Shown here in pieces: positions 8,236 to 16,834 of a DNA stretch of 64,000 nucleotides. Origin of the DNA: Zoogloea sp044344315 (lineage in GTDB: Bacteria > Pseudomonadota > Gammaproteobacteria > Burkholderiales > Rhodocyclaceae); assembly GCF_044344315.1 (NCBI RefSeq), contig NZ_JBIJDC010000001.1, positions 62,001 to 126,000 on the forward strand, read 5' to 3'. Position numbers and translations under genes: made by a program. Positions within the stretch are counted from its first letter, which is position 1; each line of letters opens with the position of its first letter. The notes beneath the pieces are model-generated. The model saw only the letters and a program-made list of their open reading frames with translations, ran no database searches and was not told the origin of the DNA.

Positions 8236-9036
8236 TCAAGGCAGTTCAAAGGTGGCGCTGAGCCGGAATGCACGGTGCGTCGAATCAAAGTCCCTCTGTT
8301 CGAGCACCCGCCGCTCGGCGCCCTGAAAGCGGTCGATGCGCAGCACATTCACCGAGTTGGGCCACCCCCGTCGCGTGCGCCCCGAAACCGCCGTGCCCGC
8401 CACCGCAACCCAGCACCTCCGCGCACTGGGGCCATATCGAACGGCCAGGGCGCGACACAAGGGCAGGTGGACATGCCCCGACATCACCAGATCGGCACCG
8501 GCACTGGCCCATGCCGACACCGCGTCCGCCGCGCCAAGGACGATATCGCCCGGGTCCAGCCCATCGCTCACATCAACCGGATGATGGACCACCACAACCC
8601 GCATCGCTGTATGCCCCGCGCGACGGAGGCGCTGTGCTACTGCGTCAACCTGCACCGCCGCCAGGCTGCCCTGCTTGTGCCGCCAGGGGCGGACACTATT
8701 GACGCCAGTGATGAACAGATCGGGAAGACTGCAGGAGGGCTCCAGTAGCGGACCGCAACTGGCCGCATACGCGCTGAAAGGCCGGGTGAGGCGGGCGACG
8801 AGGTCGAACAGCGGAATGTCATGGTTGCCGGGCACCACCAGGCACGACGCCGGCAACAGGCGCGCCACAAACGCCCGAAATGCGGCGAACTCGGATTCAC
8901 GTGCCCGCTGGGTCAGATCACCCGACAGCACGATCAGATCGGGTTTGAGCTGGGCGGCAAGATCCACCAGGGCCTCCACCACTTCGGATCGCTCCGTGCC
9001 GAAATGGGTGTCGGAAACCTGCAGGACAACGCTCAC
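8236..9036 (-). CDS. metallophosphoesterase (calcineurin-like)
   Basis: A 266-residue calcineurin-fold phosphoesterase with the metal-binding motif series in order: SDTHFG near the N-terminus, LSGDLTQ, VPGNHDIP, VVHHP and SGHVHLP. It probably hydrolyses a phosphomono- or diester; the cyclic-nucleotide phosphodiesterase CpdA has similar motifs. The start is the GTG whose last bases form the stop of the upstream lipid-kinase gene (GTGA overlap), so the two are translationally coupled. The substrate cannot be told from sequence. Confidence 0.85.
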   Translation of the reverse strand: MSVVLQVSDTHFGTERSEVVEALVDLAAQLKPDLIVLSGDLTQRARESEFAAFRAFVARLLPASCLVVPGNHDIPLFDLVARLTRPFSAYAASCGPLLEPSCSLPDLFITGVNSVRPWRHKQGSLAAVQVDAVAQRLRRAGHTAMRVVVVHHPVDVSDGLDPGDIVLGAADAVSAWASAGADLVMSGHVHLPLCRALAVRYGPSARRCWVAVAGTAVSGRTRRGWPNSVNVLRIDRFQGAERRVLEQRDFDSTHRAFRLSATFELP

Positions 9037-10001
9037 GGGTGCACCACCTCCATAGGGCGGCCCGGCGCAAGCAGCCACAGGGGCGTAGGCGAGACATCAA
9101 AGACCAGCGGGCTGCGCATGCGAAACTGCTCGCCATCCATCGCGACTCTCACCGTTCTGCGTCGCCACCAGCCCCCTGGCGCCACTGTCAGATGGCGGAA
9201 CACCACACGCTCGACCTCATCTGCGCCGCCCAGCCTGCCCAATGCCCCCTGCACGGCGAGCCGGACCAGCCCCAGACGCCCCATCGGGCGCAGGATCAGG
9301 CCCAGCAGCTGCCCTTCATCGACAACAGAGGCTTCGGGCAAGCCAATGTGTTCGAGCTGAAGGCGGTTGTTTCCGACGAATACCGTGGACGCCAGCATCA
9401 CCTGCTCCTGATCGCCCACCTTCAGGTGCAGGCGATGAAGCCGGTGTTGCCCGAGGAGTGTGAGCAGCGCTGCCCCCCACGCCGCCGGGCGGCTGCGCCC
9501 CCATTGCTGCTTGAATGCCTCCCTGTCCTCCAGCAACTGGGGATAGAGCCCGAAACTGGCATTCACCAGAAAGATGTGGCCGTTAACCTGTCCGACCTGA
9601 ATCGGGCGCAGCTCGCCTTGCAGCACCGAATGCACAGCCGCCAGGGGCTCCTCGGGGAAGCCGTGGCTACGACCGAAGTAATTGAAGGTGCCGCCCGGCA
9701 CCGCCGAAAACGCGGCGCCAGCCCTGACGGCCGCCGCCGCCACCGCACTGAGCGTTCCGTCCCCCCCCACGCCCACCAGAATACCGCGGCGCTCCCTGGC
9801 CTGACGCGCGGCCTGTTCGGCAATGCCCGGGATCTCCTCGGCGTGGGAAACCAGCCGTATGCTGCCCTGAATGCCCGCCTCGGTCAGCGCATCGCGAATG
9901 AGGCCGGCAATCGCTTCACCCTCCTGGCGACCCGACGCGGCATTGATCACGACCACCCATGGCGGGCGGGCATCAAGCGGAGGTCGCGCCGTGGTGGCCA
10001 T
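9033..10001 (-). CDS. diacylglycerol kinase-family lipid kinase
   Basis: A 322-residue cytosolic protein with the DAGK catalytic signature: N-terminal VVVINAASG, then GVGGDGTLS near residue 80 and VPGGTFNYFGR near residue 103. The C-terminal beta-rich half ends with the RVAMDGEQF block typical of YegS/DgkB-type lipid kinases. The likely reaction is ATP-dependent phosphorylation of diacylglycerol or another lipid hydroxyl. It is coupled by GTGA overlap to the downstream phosphoesterase, a kinase/phosphatase pairing that hints at lipid phosphate turnover. Confidence 0.87.
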   Translation of the reverse strand: MATTARPPLDARPPWVVVINAASGRQEGEAIAGLIRDALTEAGIQGSIRLVSHAEEIPGIAEQAARQARERRGILVGVGGDGTLSAVAAAAVRAGAAFSAVPGGTFNYFGRSHGFPEEPLAAVHSVLQGELRPIQVGQVNGHIFLVNASFGLYPQLLEDREAFKQQWGRSRPAAWGAALLTLLGQHRLHRLHLKVGDQEQVMLASTVFVGNNRLQLEHIGLPEASVVDEGQLLGLILRPMGRLGLVRLAVQGALGRLGGADEVERVVFRHLTVAPGGWWRRRTVRVAMDGEQFRMRSPLVFDVSPTPLWLLAPGRPMEVVHP

Positions 10002-10004
10002 GAT

Positions 10005-10151
10005 TCAATGACGCACGGTCGGGGGAAAGTGCCCCAACAGGAAAGGATGGGCGGATTCGTAGCCCAGCATGCCCACCTGCACATCCCTCGCGAACTCGAT
10101 GTGTGAGCGCCCGCGCCCAGACTTGAAGTAACGGAAAAAATAGTCGTACAT
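10005..10151 (-). CDS. possible small protein of unknown function
   Basis: A 48-codon frame rich in aromatic residues (MYDYFFRYFKSG) ends 3 nt before the lipid-kinase start. It has a GGGAG ribosome-binding site 6 nt upstream of its ATG. Position suggests it could be the first cistron of the lipid-kinase/phosphoesterase operon. No family is recognised, and it could be a leader frame without product. Confidence 0.4.
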   Translation of the reverse strand: MYDYFFRYFKSGRGRSHIEFARDVQVGMLGYESAHPFLLGHFPPTVRH

Positions 10152-10387
10152 GTCGCTGCTCCCATGGAGAAATGCCGCCCGGACGAGACGGCCATAAGGC
10201 CATGATAGGAGCCCACCGAACGTCGAGATGTGGGCAGAACCCCATACAAACTGTAGGAAACGGCCGACAGACACTGGACAGTTCAAGCTTTAAGCTGAAA
10301 GCAGATGTAACGGTGGCCACCTTTGTGGTCGCCTCCAATCGACTAAGGCTGCCTCGCCGATCCGACCACGTTCAATTGCTCCGTACC

Positions 10388-10786
10388 ATGTCGTCATCCA
10401 AACCACCGATCTCAACGGTCATCGTCGAAGACAATCCCGCCCTTCTGGAATTGCTCACCGGGATGTTGGACGGCATCGACGGCATCCGCATCGTGGGATC
10501 GGCGGCAAGCGAAGCCGATGCCATCGCCCTAATCCATGCAACCCGCCCCCAGCTCGCCATTGTGGACCTCGAACTCCGCGAGGGAACCGGACTGAGGGTA
10601 TTGAGCGCCATCCAGAGCACGCCGAGCGAATCAGGATCGACTCGCGCGGTGGTTTTTTCGAATCACGCCCATCCGGTTGTTCGCTCCCGTTGCCTCGCCC
10701 TCGGGGCCGAAGCGTTTTTCGACAAATCATTCCAGATGGATGAACTGCTGGAGTTCGTTAACGGGGTGTCCGGCACGTCGACCTAA
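10388..10786 (+). CDS. stand-alone receiver-domain response regulator
   Basis: A 132-residue CheY-like receiver only. It has acidic residues Glu14/Asp15, phospho-acceptor Asp60 in LAIVDLEL, a Ser in VVFSNHA and a Lys in FFDKSFQ. No DNA-binding or enzymatic domain follows. Such proteins act by protein contact in phosphorelays or as competing phosphate sinks. The ATG at 10388 is chosen because it begins just before the first beta strand. A half-site resembling the nearby operator motif (TGTAGGA, 10252-10258) lies about 130 nt upstream. Confidence 0.85.
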   Translation: MSSSKPPISTVIVEDNPALLELLTGMLDGIDGIRIVGSAASEADAIALIHATRPQLAIVDLELREGTGLRVLSAIQSTPSESGSTRAVVFSNHAHPVVRSRCLALGAEAFFDKSFQMDELLEFVNGVSGTST

Positions 10787-11008
10787 CGCCCCAAAAGGCC
10801 CAGGCCTAGGGCTGATCGCCCCGGCCGGGCATCTCGGCCCGGCATGTCATCCGGCCCGCACGGGCTCGCAAATGGCCGACCTGTTTCGTTTTCGGAAGAC
10901 ATAAAAAAGGCGCGGCGCCCCCCTCTTCCGCGTCAGGGCAACCCGCTTTACGGACGGATCAGAATGTCATTGCGGACCAAACGCTCACCGGGGGTTCCAC
11001 GGGCCAGC

Positions 11009-11213
11009 TCAACTGCCCGCCAGAACGACCGCCGACACACTGAGGGCGATGGTCAGGCCATTGAGGGGCAGCGCCCGCAGGACGGGCTGCAGCGCCAGCC
11101 CGCCCCGCCAGCGGCTGGTTGCGGGTGCGCTCCACGTGGCCGTCGAAGTCCTTGTCAGCTTAATCGTTGATCACGCGGCCGGCCAAGCGCCGGAAGATGT
11201 TCAAGGACGTCAT
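11009..11213 (-). pseudogene. ubiA: degraded ubiA (4-hydroxybenzoate polyprenyltransferase) remnant
   Basis: An ATG overlapping the ubiC stop (ATGA) begins a short frame that jumps to the UbiA core: AGRVIND, an in-frame TAA, then ADKDFDGHVERTRNQPLAG. That is the prenyltransferase Asp-rich motif region. A +1 shift then restores LPLNGLTIALSVSAVVLAG, the next UbiA helix, before another stop. The first transmembrane helix, which should precede the motif by about 60 residues, is deleted, and the whole C-terminal half is missing. So deletion, nonsense and frameshift changes are all present. A working ubiA must be elsewhere if the cell makes ubiquinone. Confidence 0.8.
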
Positions 11214-11764
11214 GGCGCGAGGGACCCGATCTCGGGCAGGAAAATTTCAGTAATCAGCAACGGAGACCCCTTGCGACGGAAGGCCGAACGGCGCGCCCAC
11301 AGGAGGGACAGATCGACACGACCGGTGGCACGCGCCGCGTGGTGCCAGCGGGAGTCGCGGGCGTCCAGGCGCGCGGCCTCCAAGGGAGAACGCCGCACTC
11401 GGGGGTCGTTGAACAGCACGTTGGCCAACGGCCGCCCACCCAACCCATGCAATAGATGCCAAGCGGCCGGAATGGACGTCGTAGGCACCAACGAGCGGGC
11501 GAACACTACCGGCACGCCATCGGCGACCAACAGGACTTCGCGGATCCAAAGGTCACCATGATGTGCCACACCGAGCGCCGCCCGTTCGTCGGGCATCACC
11601 CGCCCCTTGCCCTGACTCACCACCTGCAGGGAGAAGCGCCCGCAGCGGGAACGGATCCGGGCGGTCAACGAACTGTCGTCGGTGAGCCACCCGCGCATGG
11701 AGCGGGGGGCTTGCCAGGCGGCAATGCGGAAGGGGTCACGGCCCGGAAAGTGGGCGAGGGTCAT
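11210..11764 (-). CDS. ubiC: chorismate lyase
   Basis: A 184-residue UbiC-family enzyme that converts chorismate to 4-hydroxybenzoate and pyruvate, the first committed step of ubiquinone synthesis. Recognisable features are the N-terminal W-L-T-D-segment (residues 26-29), REVLL followed by a conserved segment with FARSLVP, and the C-terminal WARRSAFRRKGSPLLITEIFLPE block with its catalytic Glu. The length is normal for betaproteobacteria. Its usual partner ubiA follows immediately but is degraded. The gene itself looks intact. Confidence 0.9.
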   Translation of the reverse strand: MTLAHFPGRDPFRIAAWQAPRSMRGWLTDDSSLTARIRSRCGRFSLQVVSQGKGRVMPDERAALGVAHHGDLWIREVLLVADGVPVVFARSLVPTTSIPAAWHLLHGLGGRPLANVLFNDPRVRRSPLEAARLDARDSRWHHAARATGRVDLSLLWARRSAFRRKGSPLLITEIFLPEIGSLAP

Positions 11765-11929
11765 GGAATGCGGAGCTTGAAGCAGGCGGGCCGTATTGTA
11801 GGTTCTAGCCGCCGCGGGAGGAAGGCTGGTGAAGCCGGACGCCCCCTGACTACAGGAACGACCCAGACCGCGCGCTTCTCGTTTGACCTACCGGAATGAG
11901 AACAGCCGGGGGCTACTCGTTGAAGAGGT

Positions 11930-12970
11930 TCACGAACGGCCAGCGAGCCTGCGAAGAAAATCGGAGAAACCACTCATTTCCGATTCGAACTCCAGAGGAT
12001 GGATATCCTCCCCATCCAGGAAGCGGCTGAGATAATACCGGCGCCCCTCATCAGCCCGATCCAGGAGGCCTGGCAGGCACGTGGTGGCAGAAATGACGCC
12101 TAGATCCGCCAGCAGACGATGGGCCCCGGTATCAAAGTTGCCACTGGGGTAGCAGTAATGGAGAGCCTCTGGCAACCCGGAATTACGGATCTCGACCCGG
12201 CAGGCCTCAAGATCCGCCTTGAGCACTTCCGGCTGACCTGCGGGGTAGTGATGGGCGTGGCCATGCAATTCAATGGACCACCCCTCCGCCGCCAATTTCA
12301 ATAGCTCATCCTGGCTGACAAAAGAAAAGCGCCGGGAGGCAAGATCCAACTCGGCGGCAGAAACACCGAATTGAGTTCCAAGCATTTCAAGCTTCTCGCC
12401 CACCGAACCCTGGCCGCTCCCCTCTTGCAGCCATTCCAGCGCAGCACTGGACAGGCGGCCCCTGTCAATTTTGTCAGTCAGATCATGTGCGCCATCAAGC
12501 CGGTCATCAATACCCTGGATGACAACCCGACGGCCACCCGCTTTCCAAAAAAGGTAACTCAGAGCGACATCAGGATTAGGCTGACCAGAAGAAAAGTAAC
12601 TGGTGCACAGATAAAGGGTCGCCGGCACCCCATGCCGTGCGATGACGGGATGAAGTTCTTTGTAAGTCGAGTACCAACCATCATCAAAAGTCAGTACCGT
12701 GGGTAGCCGTGGGCGAGGGGCGTCACTACCGAGGAAGCTAACCCCGCTCTCCAGGGAAAGAATGGAAAAGCCTTTGTCGCAGAGCCACTGGAGGCGGTCA
12801 TTGAGGAAGTCAGCACGACAGAAAAGCAGCGAATTGAAACAATGCTCATCGCCGAGACTCCCTCCGTGGTAGCACAGGATCCGGACTTTAGAGCGCGTCA
12901 GGTAACGAAACAAATGGAACAAACCTGCCAAACGGGCAGCGCGCAAAATAGAAAGCTTGATGGTTTTCAT
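11930..12970 (-). CDS. polysaccharide deacetylase family protein
   Basis: A 346-residue protein with a NodB-type domain: TFDDGW at 94-99 (metal-binding Asp pair) and a later HGHAHHYP metal motif in the second half. The N-terminal 30 residues are basic and amphipathic, with no clear signal peptide. The likely activity is deacetylation of an N-acetylated glycan, or a related carbohydrate esterase role. The coding sequence is visibly more AT-rich than recG and ubiC, with A-runs and unusual codons near 12540-12610. With the next gene it interrupts the usual recG-ubiC neighbourhood, suggesting horizontal gain. Confidence 0.85.
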   Translation of the reverse strand: MKTIKLSILRAARLAGLFHLFRYLTRSKVRILCYHGGSLGDEHCFNSLLFCRADFLNDRLQWLCDKGFSILSLESGVSFLGSDAPRPRLPTVLTFDDGWYSTYKELHPVIARHGVPATLYLCTSYFSSGQPNPDVALSYLFWKAGGRRVVIQGIDDRLDGAHDLTDKIDRGRLSSAALEWLQEGSGQGSVGEKLEMLGTQFGVSAAELDLASRRFSFVSQDELLKLAAEGWSIELHGHAHHYPAGQPEVLKADLEACRVEIRNSGLPEALHYCYPSGNFDTGAHRLLADLGVISATTCLPGLLDRADEGRRYYLSRFLDGEDIHPLEFESEMSGFSDFLRRLAGRS

Positions 12971-13113
12971 GCGTTAGCAGGCACCGAGACGTGCGAAGAA
13001 AAACGGAGAAACTGCTCTGGCATCAATTGACGTCCCGAGAATGAAGAAGCGAGCAAAAGCATATCGGCATCCCGCCATACACATGCGCTCAAACGCTCCG
13101 GGTCTGCTAGCGC

Positions 13114-14043
13114 CTATTCAGCCCATCCCGCGGGATTGCGCTCAGCCCAGCTCATTTGCTGCTGGCGCCCCCAGGCCAGCATGTAGCTTGTGGGCATGTA
13201 CTTACCCTCCTCGTAGAGCTTCCTGCGACTGGGCGAAGTGGAAATGGCATTTCCGATGGCACCGCCGCCGGCCTCGACAAAGAATAGCTCAGCGCCTCCC
13301 AGCACCGGTATCCTGCGCAGATAGTCCAGACGGGGACTGAGCTCCTCCACCACCGGATCATAAAACCAGCTACTCCCGAACATCCCAAGCAAATCTGGCC
13401 GGATCCGATAAAGATCAGCACAACAGCGATAACATTCGTTCCAGCCCTCTTCGTTGAAGTCTTCCAGGTTGGACAGGTGGGTATGGATCTGAATGTAGGG
13501 TTTGAACCCGCCCAACCGAGTGAATTTCAGAGCGATCGCCGGAATTTTCGCAAGCCCTTGCCGGAACAGGAGCGAGCGAGGAATGCCGCAGCGTGTATCA
13601 AGCAATTGGGCCGCAGCGGCATATAGCCGCAAAGTGACGAGGCCAACGTCCTTCAGAAACAGATCGCTGTCAATATCGAACCAATCGGCATCCTCCGCGA
13701 TGGCTGCCGCAATACGCCGCAACTGCTTCGAATGATGATGAACGATGCGTGGCGGCAAGGCCTCAAGTCGGCCAGAGGTGATCAGCTCGGCAATCCCCTG
13801 ACCGAGAACTGCACGCAGAAACAGCCGAAGTGCATCACGCCCCCCCAACGCCTCGACCTGTGCGAGCGCGCTGCGCACCGGGTCAGGAACGTGGCGATAG
13901 TGATCAAAATCCCCGACTGTTGCGAAGTCAGCGATGACACCGGCCACGGATATCCCATCAGGAAGGCGGCCCAAAGCCCCGGCAGCCCTGGATGCGTTGT
14001 ATCCAGCTTCCTCGGCGAGGATCATCAATGCAGGATGCGGCAT
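13114..14043 (-). CDS. protein of unknown family, paired with a polysaccharide deacetylase
   Basis: A 309-residue soluble protein with no domain I recognise. Visible features are an Ala-rich N-terminal half with histidines (IVHHHSKQL), a central IQIHTHLSNLEDFNEEGW segment, Cys pairs in YRCCADLYRI and a C-terminal glycine-rich AGGGAIGNAI stretch. No signal peptide or membrane helix is seen. It lies 143 nt upstream of the deacetylase gene on the same strand and shares its lower GC. The two may form an acquired carbohydrate-related module (inference). Confidence 0.7.
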   Translation of the reverse strand: MPHPALMILAEEAGYNASRAAGALGRLPDGISVAGVIADFATVGDFDHYRHVPDPVRSALAQVEALGGRDALRLFLRAVLGQGIAELITSGRLEALPPRIVHHHSKQLRRIAAAIAEDADWFDIDSDLFLKDVGLVTLRLYAAAAQLLDTRCGIPRSLLFRQGLAKIPAIALKFTRLGGFKPYIQIHTHLSNLEDFNEEGWNECYRCCADLYRIRPDLLGMFGSSWFYDPVVEELSPRLDYLRRIPVLGGAELFFVEAGGGAIGNAISTSPSRRKLYEEGKYMPTSYMLAWGRQQQMSWAERNPAGWAE

Positions 14044-14224
14044 AGCGTTTTCTTCTCACTCAGGACGATCAATGGGTTATTGAAGTATGGCATATCGACC
14101 GGCACGCCTCGTGATCGCAGTGATTGATCTCAAACCCGCAGAGAGCGGCGATGCGGGATTGTTCACGATGCCCACCCTTTCAACACTGAAACAGGCGTAA
14201 ATCCATGTTTCTTGCGGGCGCGTA

Positions 14225-16318
14225 TCAGGCCTTGAGCAGCGACGCCCGCCCGCCGAACCAGCGCGTCGTAACCACGTCCGCCACCCGCGGTGCATCGCGC
14301 AGAATTTCCTCGGCCAGGTCACGGGCGATGTCCACCAGCACCGCGTCTTCTTCCAGGTCGGCATAGCGCAGCAGGGGCACCCCACTCTGGCGGGCGCCGA
14401 TGAACTCGCCGGGGCCACGGATGCGCAGGTCTTCCCGGGCGATGATGAAGCCGTCTGTGTGCTCGTAGATGGCCTTCAGGCGCTCCCGCCCGGTCTGGGA
14501 CAGGGGCTGGGCAAAAAGCAGGATGCACACGGACTCATGCACGCCGCGGCCAACCCGCCCGCGCAGTTGATGGAGCTGGGCCAGGCCGAAGCGCTCGGCA
14601 TGCTCTATCACCATCAGGCTGGCATTGGGCACATCCACGCCCACCTCGATGACCGTGGTCGCCACCAGCACCTGCACCTCGTTGGCGATGAAGGCCGCCA
14701 TGGTGGCGGACTTCTCATCGTTCTTCAGGCGCCCATGCACCAGGCCGATCTTCAACTCCGGCAGCGCCGCCGACAGCATCTCGAAGCTCTCCTCGGCGGT
14801 CTTCAGCTGGAGCGCCTCGGACTCCTCGATCAGCGGGCACACCCAGTAGGCCTGACGGCCCTTCAGGCAGGCGTCGCGAACGCGCTGGATCACCTCGTCG
14901 CGGCGCTCGTCCTTGACCAGCTTGGTGACGATGGGGGTGCGCCCCGGCGGCAGTTCGTCGAGCACTGACACATCCAGGTCGGCGTAGTAGCTCATGGCCA
15001 GGGTGCGCGGGATGGGCGTGGCCGACATCATCAGCATGTGGGGCGACTCACCGGCCCGCCCCTTCTCGCGCAGGGCCAGGCGCTGGCGCACGCCGAAGCG
15101 GTGCTGCTCATCCACCACCGCCAGGGCCAGCAGGGGCAGGGCCACCGGGTCTTCGATCAGGGCGTGGGTGCCCACCGCCAGCAGCACTTCACCGGCGGCA
15201 AGGCGGGCCAGGGTGGCCTCCCGCTCCTTCTTGCGCCGACTGCCGGACAGCCACGCCACCGCGATGCCCAGGGGCGCCAGCCAGTCGGACAGCTTGCGGT
15301 AGTGCTGTTCGGCGAGGATTTCGGTGGGCGCCATCAGCACTGCCTGGCGGCCACTCTCGGCAGCCTGCAGCATGGCCAGCGCGGCAACGCAGGTCTTGCC
15401 GCTGCCCACATCCCCCTGCAGCAGGCGCTGCATGGGGTGGGGCGAGGCCAGGTCGCGGGCGATCTCGGCAAAGGCCCGGCTCTGGGCACCGGTCAGCGCA
15501 AAGGGCAGTTGCTCCAGCAGGCTGCGGGTCAGGGTGTCGTGGAGGGGCAGGGCCGGGGCATTCTTGGCCCGACGGGCGGCGTAGGCGCGGCGGAGGGAAA
15601 TCTGCTGGGCGAGGAGTTCATCCAGCTTGATGCGCTGCCAGGCCGGGTGGCCCCGGTCTTCCATGTCCAGGGCCGACACCGACGGCGGCGGCGCATGCAG
15701 CAGGCGCAAGGCGTCCGGCAATGACGGCAGATGCAGGCGCTGGCGCAGGGCTTCGGGCAGGTCGTCGTGCACCGGGTTGTGGCGCAGGGCGCCGCCGATC
15801 AGCTTGCGCAGGGCCGACTGGGCCATGCCGGCGGTGGTCGGGTAGATGGGGGTGAGGCTTTCCGGCAGCGGCTCGCCGGCGGCCACCGGACGCACCCGCG
15901 GGTGAATCATCTCAGCCCCGAAGAAGCCATCACGCAGCTCGCCAAAGATGCGCAGGCGCGCGCCCTCGGCCATCTGCTTCTGCTGATTGGGGTAGAAATG
16001 CACGAAGCGCAGCATCACCTCGCCGCTGGCGTCGGTGGCCCGCACCACCAGCTGGCGGCGCCCGCCATGGGTGATCTCGCAGGACTGCACCTCCACCTCG
16101 CACTGCACCGGCACGCCCGGGCGGGCGTCGGCCAGCAGGGTCAGGCGGGTTTCATCCTCGTAGCGCAAGGGCAGATGCAGGATCAGATCTGCCGGCGCGA
16201 AGATGTCCAGCTTGGCCAGGCGCTCGGCGAGCTGCGGCCCGACACCCGGCCAGCCGCGCTGCGCGGGCTTGCGCGGCGAAGCCGGGAGCGCGACAGCAGA
16301 CTCGACCGGCACGGGCAC
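14225..16318 (-). CDS. recG: ATP-dependent DNA helicase RecG
   Basis: A 697-residue RecG, the branched-DNA translocase that remodels stalled forks and Holliday junctions. An N-terminal OB-fold wedge domain (about 60-160) is followed by helicase motifs in order: LLQGDVGSGKT (Walker A), a DEQHR motif II, MSATPIPRTLAMSYYADLD, then VATTVIEVGVDVPNAS and QLRGRVGRG in the second RecA lobe. The length is typical. It follows ridA with a 6-nt gap on the same strand, so ridA-recG form an operon. Confidence 0.97.
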   Translation of the reverse strand: MPVPVESAVALPASPRKPAQRGWPGVGPQLAERLAKLDIFAPADLILHLPLRYEDETRLTLLADARPGVPVQCEVEVQSCEITHGGRRQLVVRATDASGEVMLRFVHFYPNQQKQMAEGARLRIFGELRDGFFGAEMIHPRVRPVAAGEPLPESLTPIYPTTAGMAQSALRKLIGGALRHNPVHDDLPEALRQRLHLPSLPDALRLLHAPPPSVSALDMEDRGHPAWQRIKLDELLAQQISLRRAYAARRAKNAPALPLHDTLTRSLLEQLPFALTGAQSRAFAEIARDLASPHPMQRLLQGDVGSGKTCVAALAMLQAAESGRQAVLMAPTEILAEQHYRKLSDWLAPLGIAVAWLSGSRRKKEREATLARLAAGEVLLAVGTHALIEDPVALPLLALAVVDEQHRFGVRQRLALREKGRAGESPHMLMMSATPIPRTLAMSYYADLDVSVLDELPPGRTPIVTKLVKDERRDEVIQRVRDACLKGRQAYWVCPLIEESEALQLKTAEESFEMLSAALPELKIGLVHGRLKNDEKSATMAAFIANEVQVLVATTVIEVGVDVPNASLMVIEHAERFGLAQLHQLRGRVGRGVHESVCILLFAQPLSQTGRERLKAIYEHTDGFIIAREDLRIRGPGEFIGARQSGVPLLRYADLEEDAVLVDIARDLAEEILRDAPRVADVVTTRWFGGRASLLKA

Positions 16319-16324
16319 AGGTAC

Positions 16325-16705
16325 TCAGCCGATGACCAGGATGGCGTCGGCTTCGACGACGGCACCGCGGGGCAGCTCCTTCACGCCCACGGCAGCCCGG
16401 GCCGGATAGGGCTCCGAGAAGTAACGGGCCATGACTTCATTCACCTTGGCAAAGTTGGCCAGATCGGTGAGGTAGATGGTGAGCTTGACCGCATCGGCCA
16501 GGGAGCCGCCAGCGGCCTCGGCCACCGCCTTGAGGTTCTCGAAAACACGCACGGTCTGGGCTTCGAAACCCTCGACCATCTGCATGCTGACCGGGTCGAG
16601 GCCGATCTGGCCAGACAGGTAGACGGTGTTGCCGGCCTTGACGGCCTGGGAATAGGTGCCGATGGCGGCGGGGGCGCTGGGCGTGGCGATGATCTGTTTG
16701 CTCAT
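16325..16705 (-). CDS. ridA: RidA family reactive enamine/imine deaminase
   Basis: A 126-residue YjgF/RidA protein that hydrolyses 2-aminoacrylate-type imines released by PLP enzymes. The family motifs are present: IGTYSQAV, VYLSGQIG, LTDLANFAKVNEV and ARAAVGVKELP with the conserved Arg that binds the substrate carboxylate, followed by VVEADAI. The ATG at 16705 is chosen because all family alignments begin there; the longer open frame upstream is antisense to the dehydrogenase gene. It is divergent from that gene across 129 nt and cotranscribed with recG. Confidence 0.95.
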   Translation of the reverse strand: MSKQIIATPSAPAAIGTYSQAVKAGNTVYLSGQIGLDPVSMQMVEGFEAQTVRVFENLKAVAEAAGGSLADAVKLTIYLTDLANFAKVNEVMARYFSEPYPARAAVGVKELPRGAVVEADAILVIG

Positions 16706-16834
16706 GAAGGGGCTCCGGGTGAAAAGAGGCCGGCAAACCGGCGAAATCTGCTCGGACCGGAGTTTACCCTGCTCCTGCCCGGCGCACGCCGGTGGCAAGA
16801 TTCGGGTTTGGCCCGTTCGAACCGGAAAGACACC

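Noticed and set aside
15731..16834. 5' extension of the FAD-dehydrogenase frame
   Set aside because: The extension is antisense to recG and ridA; the protein family starts at 16835.
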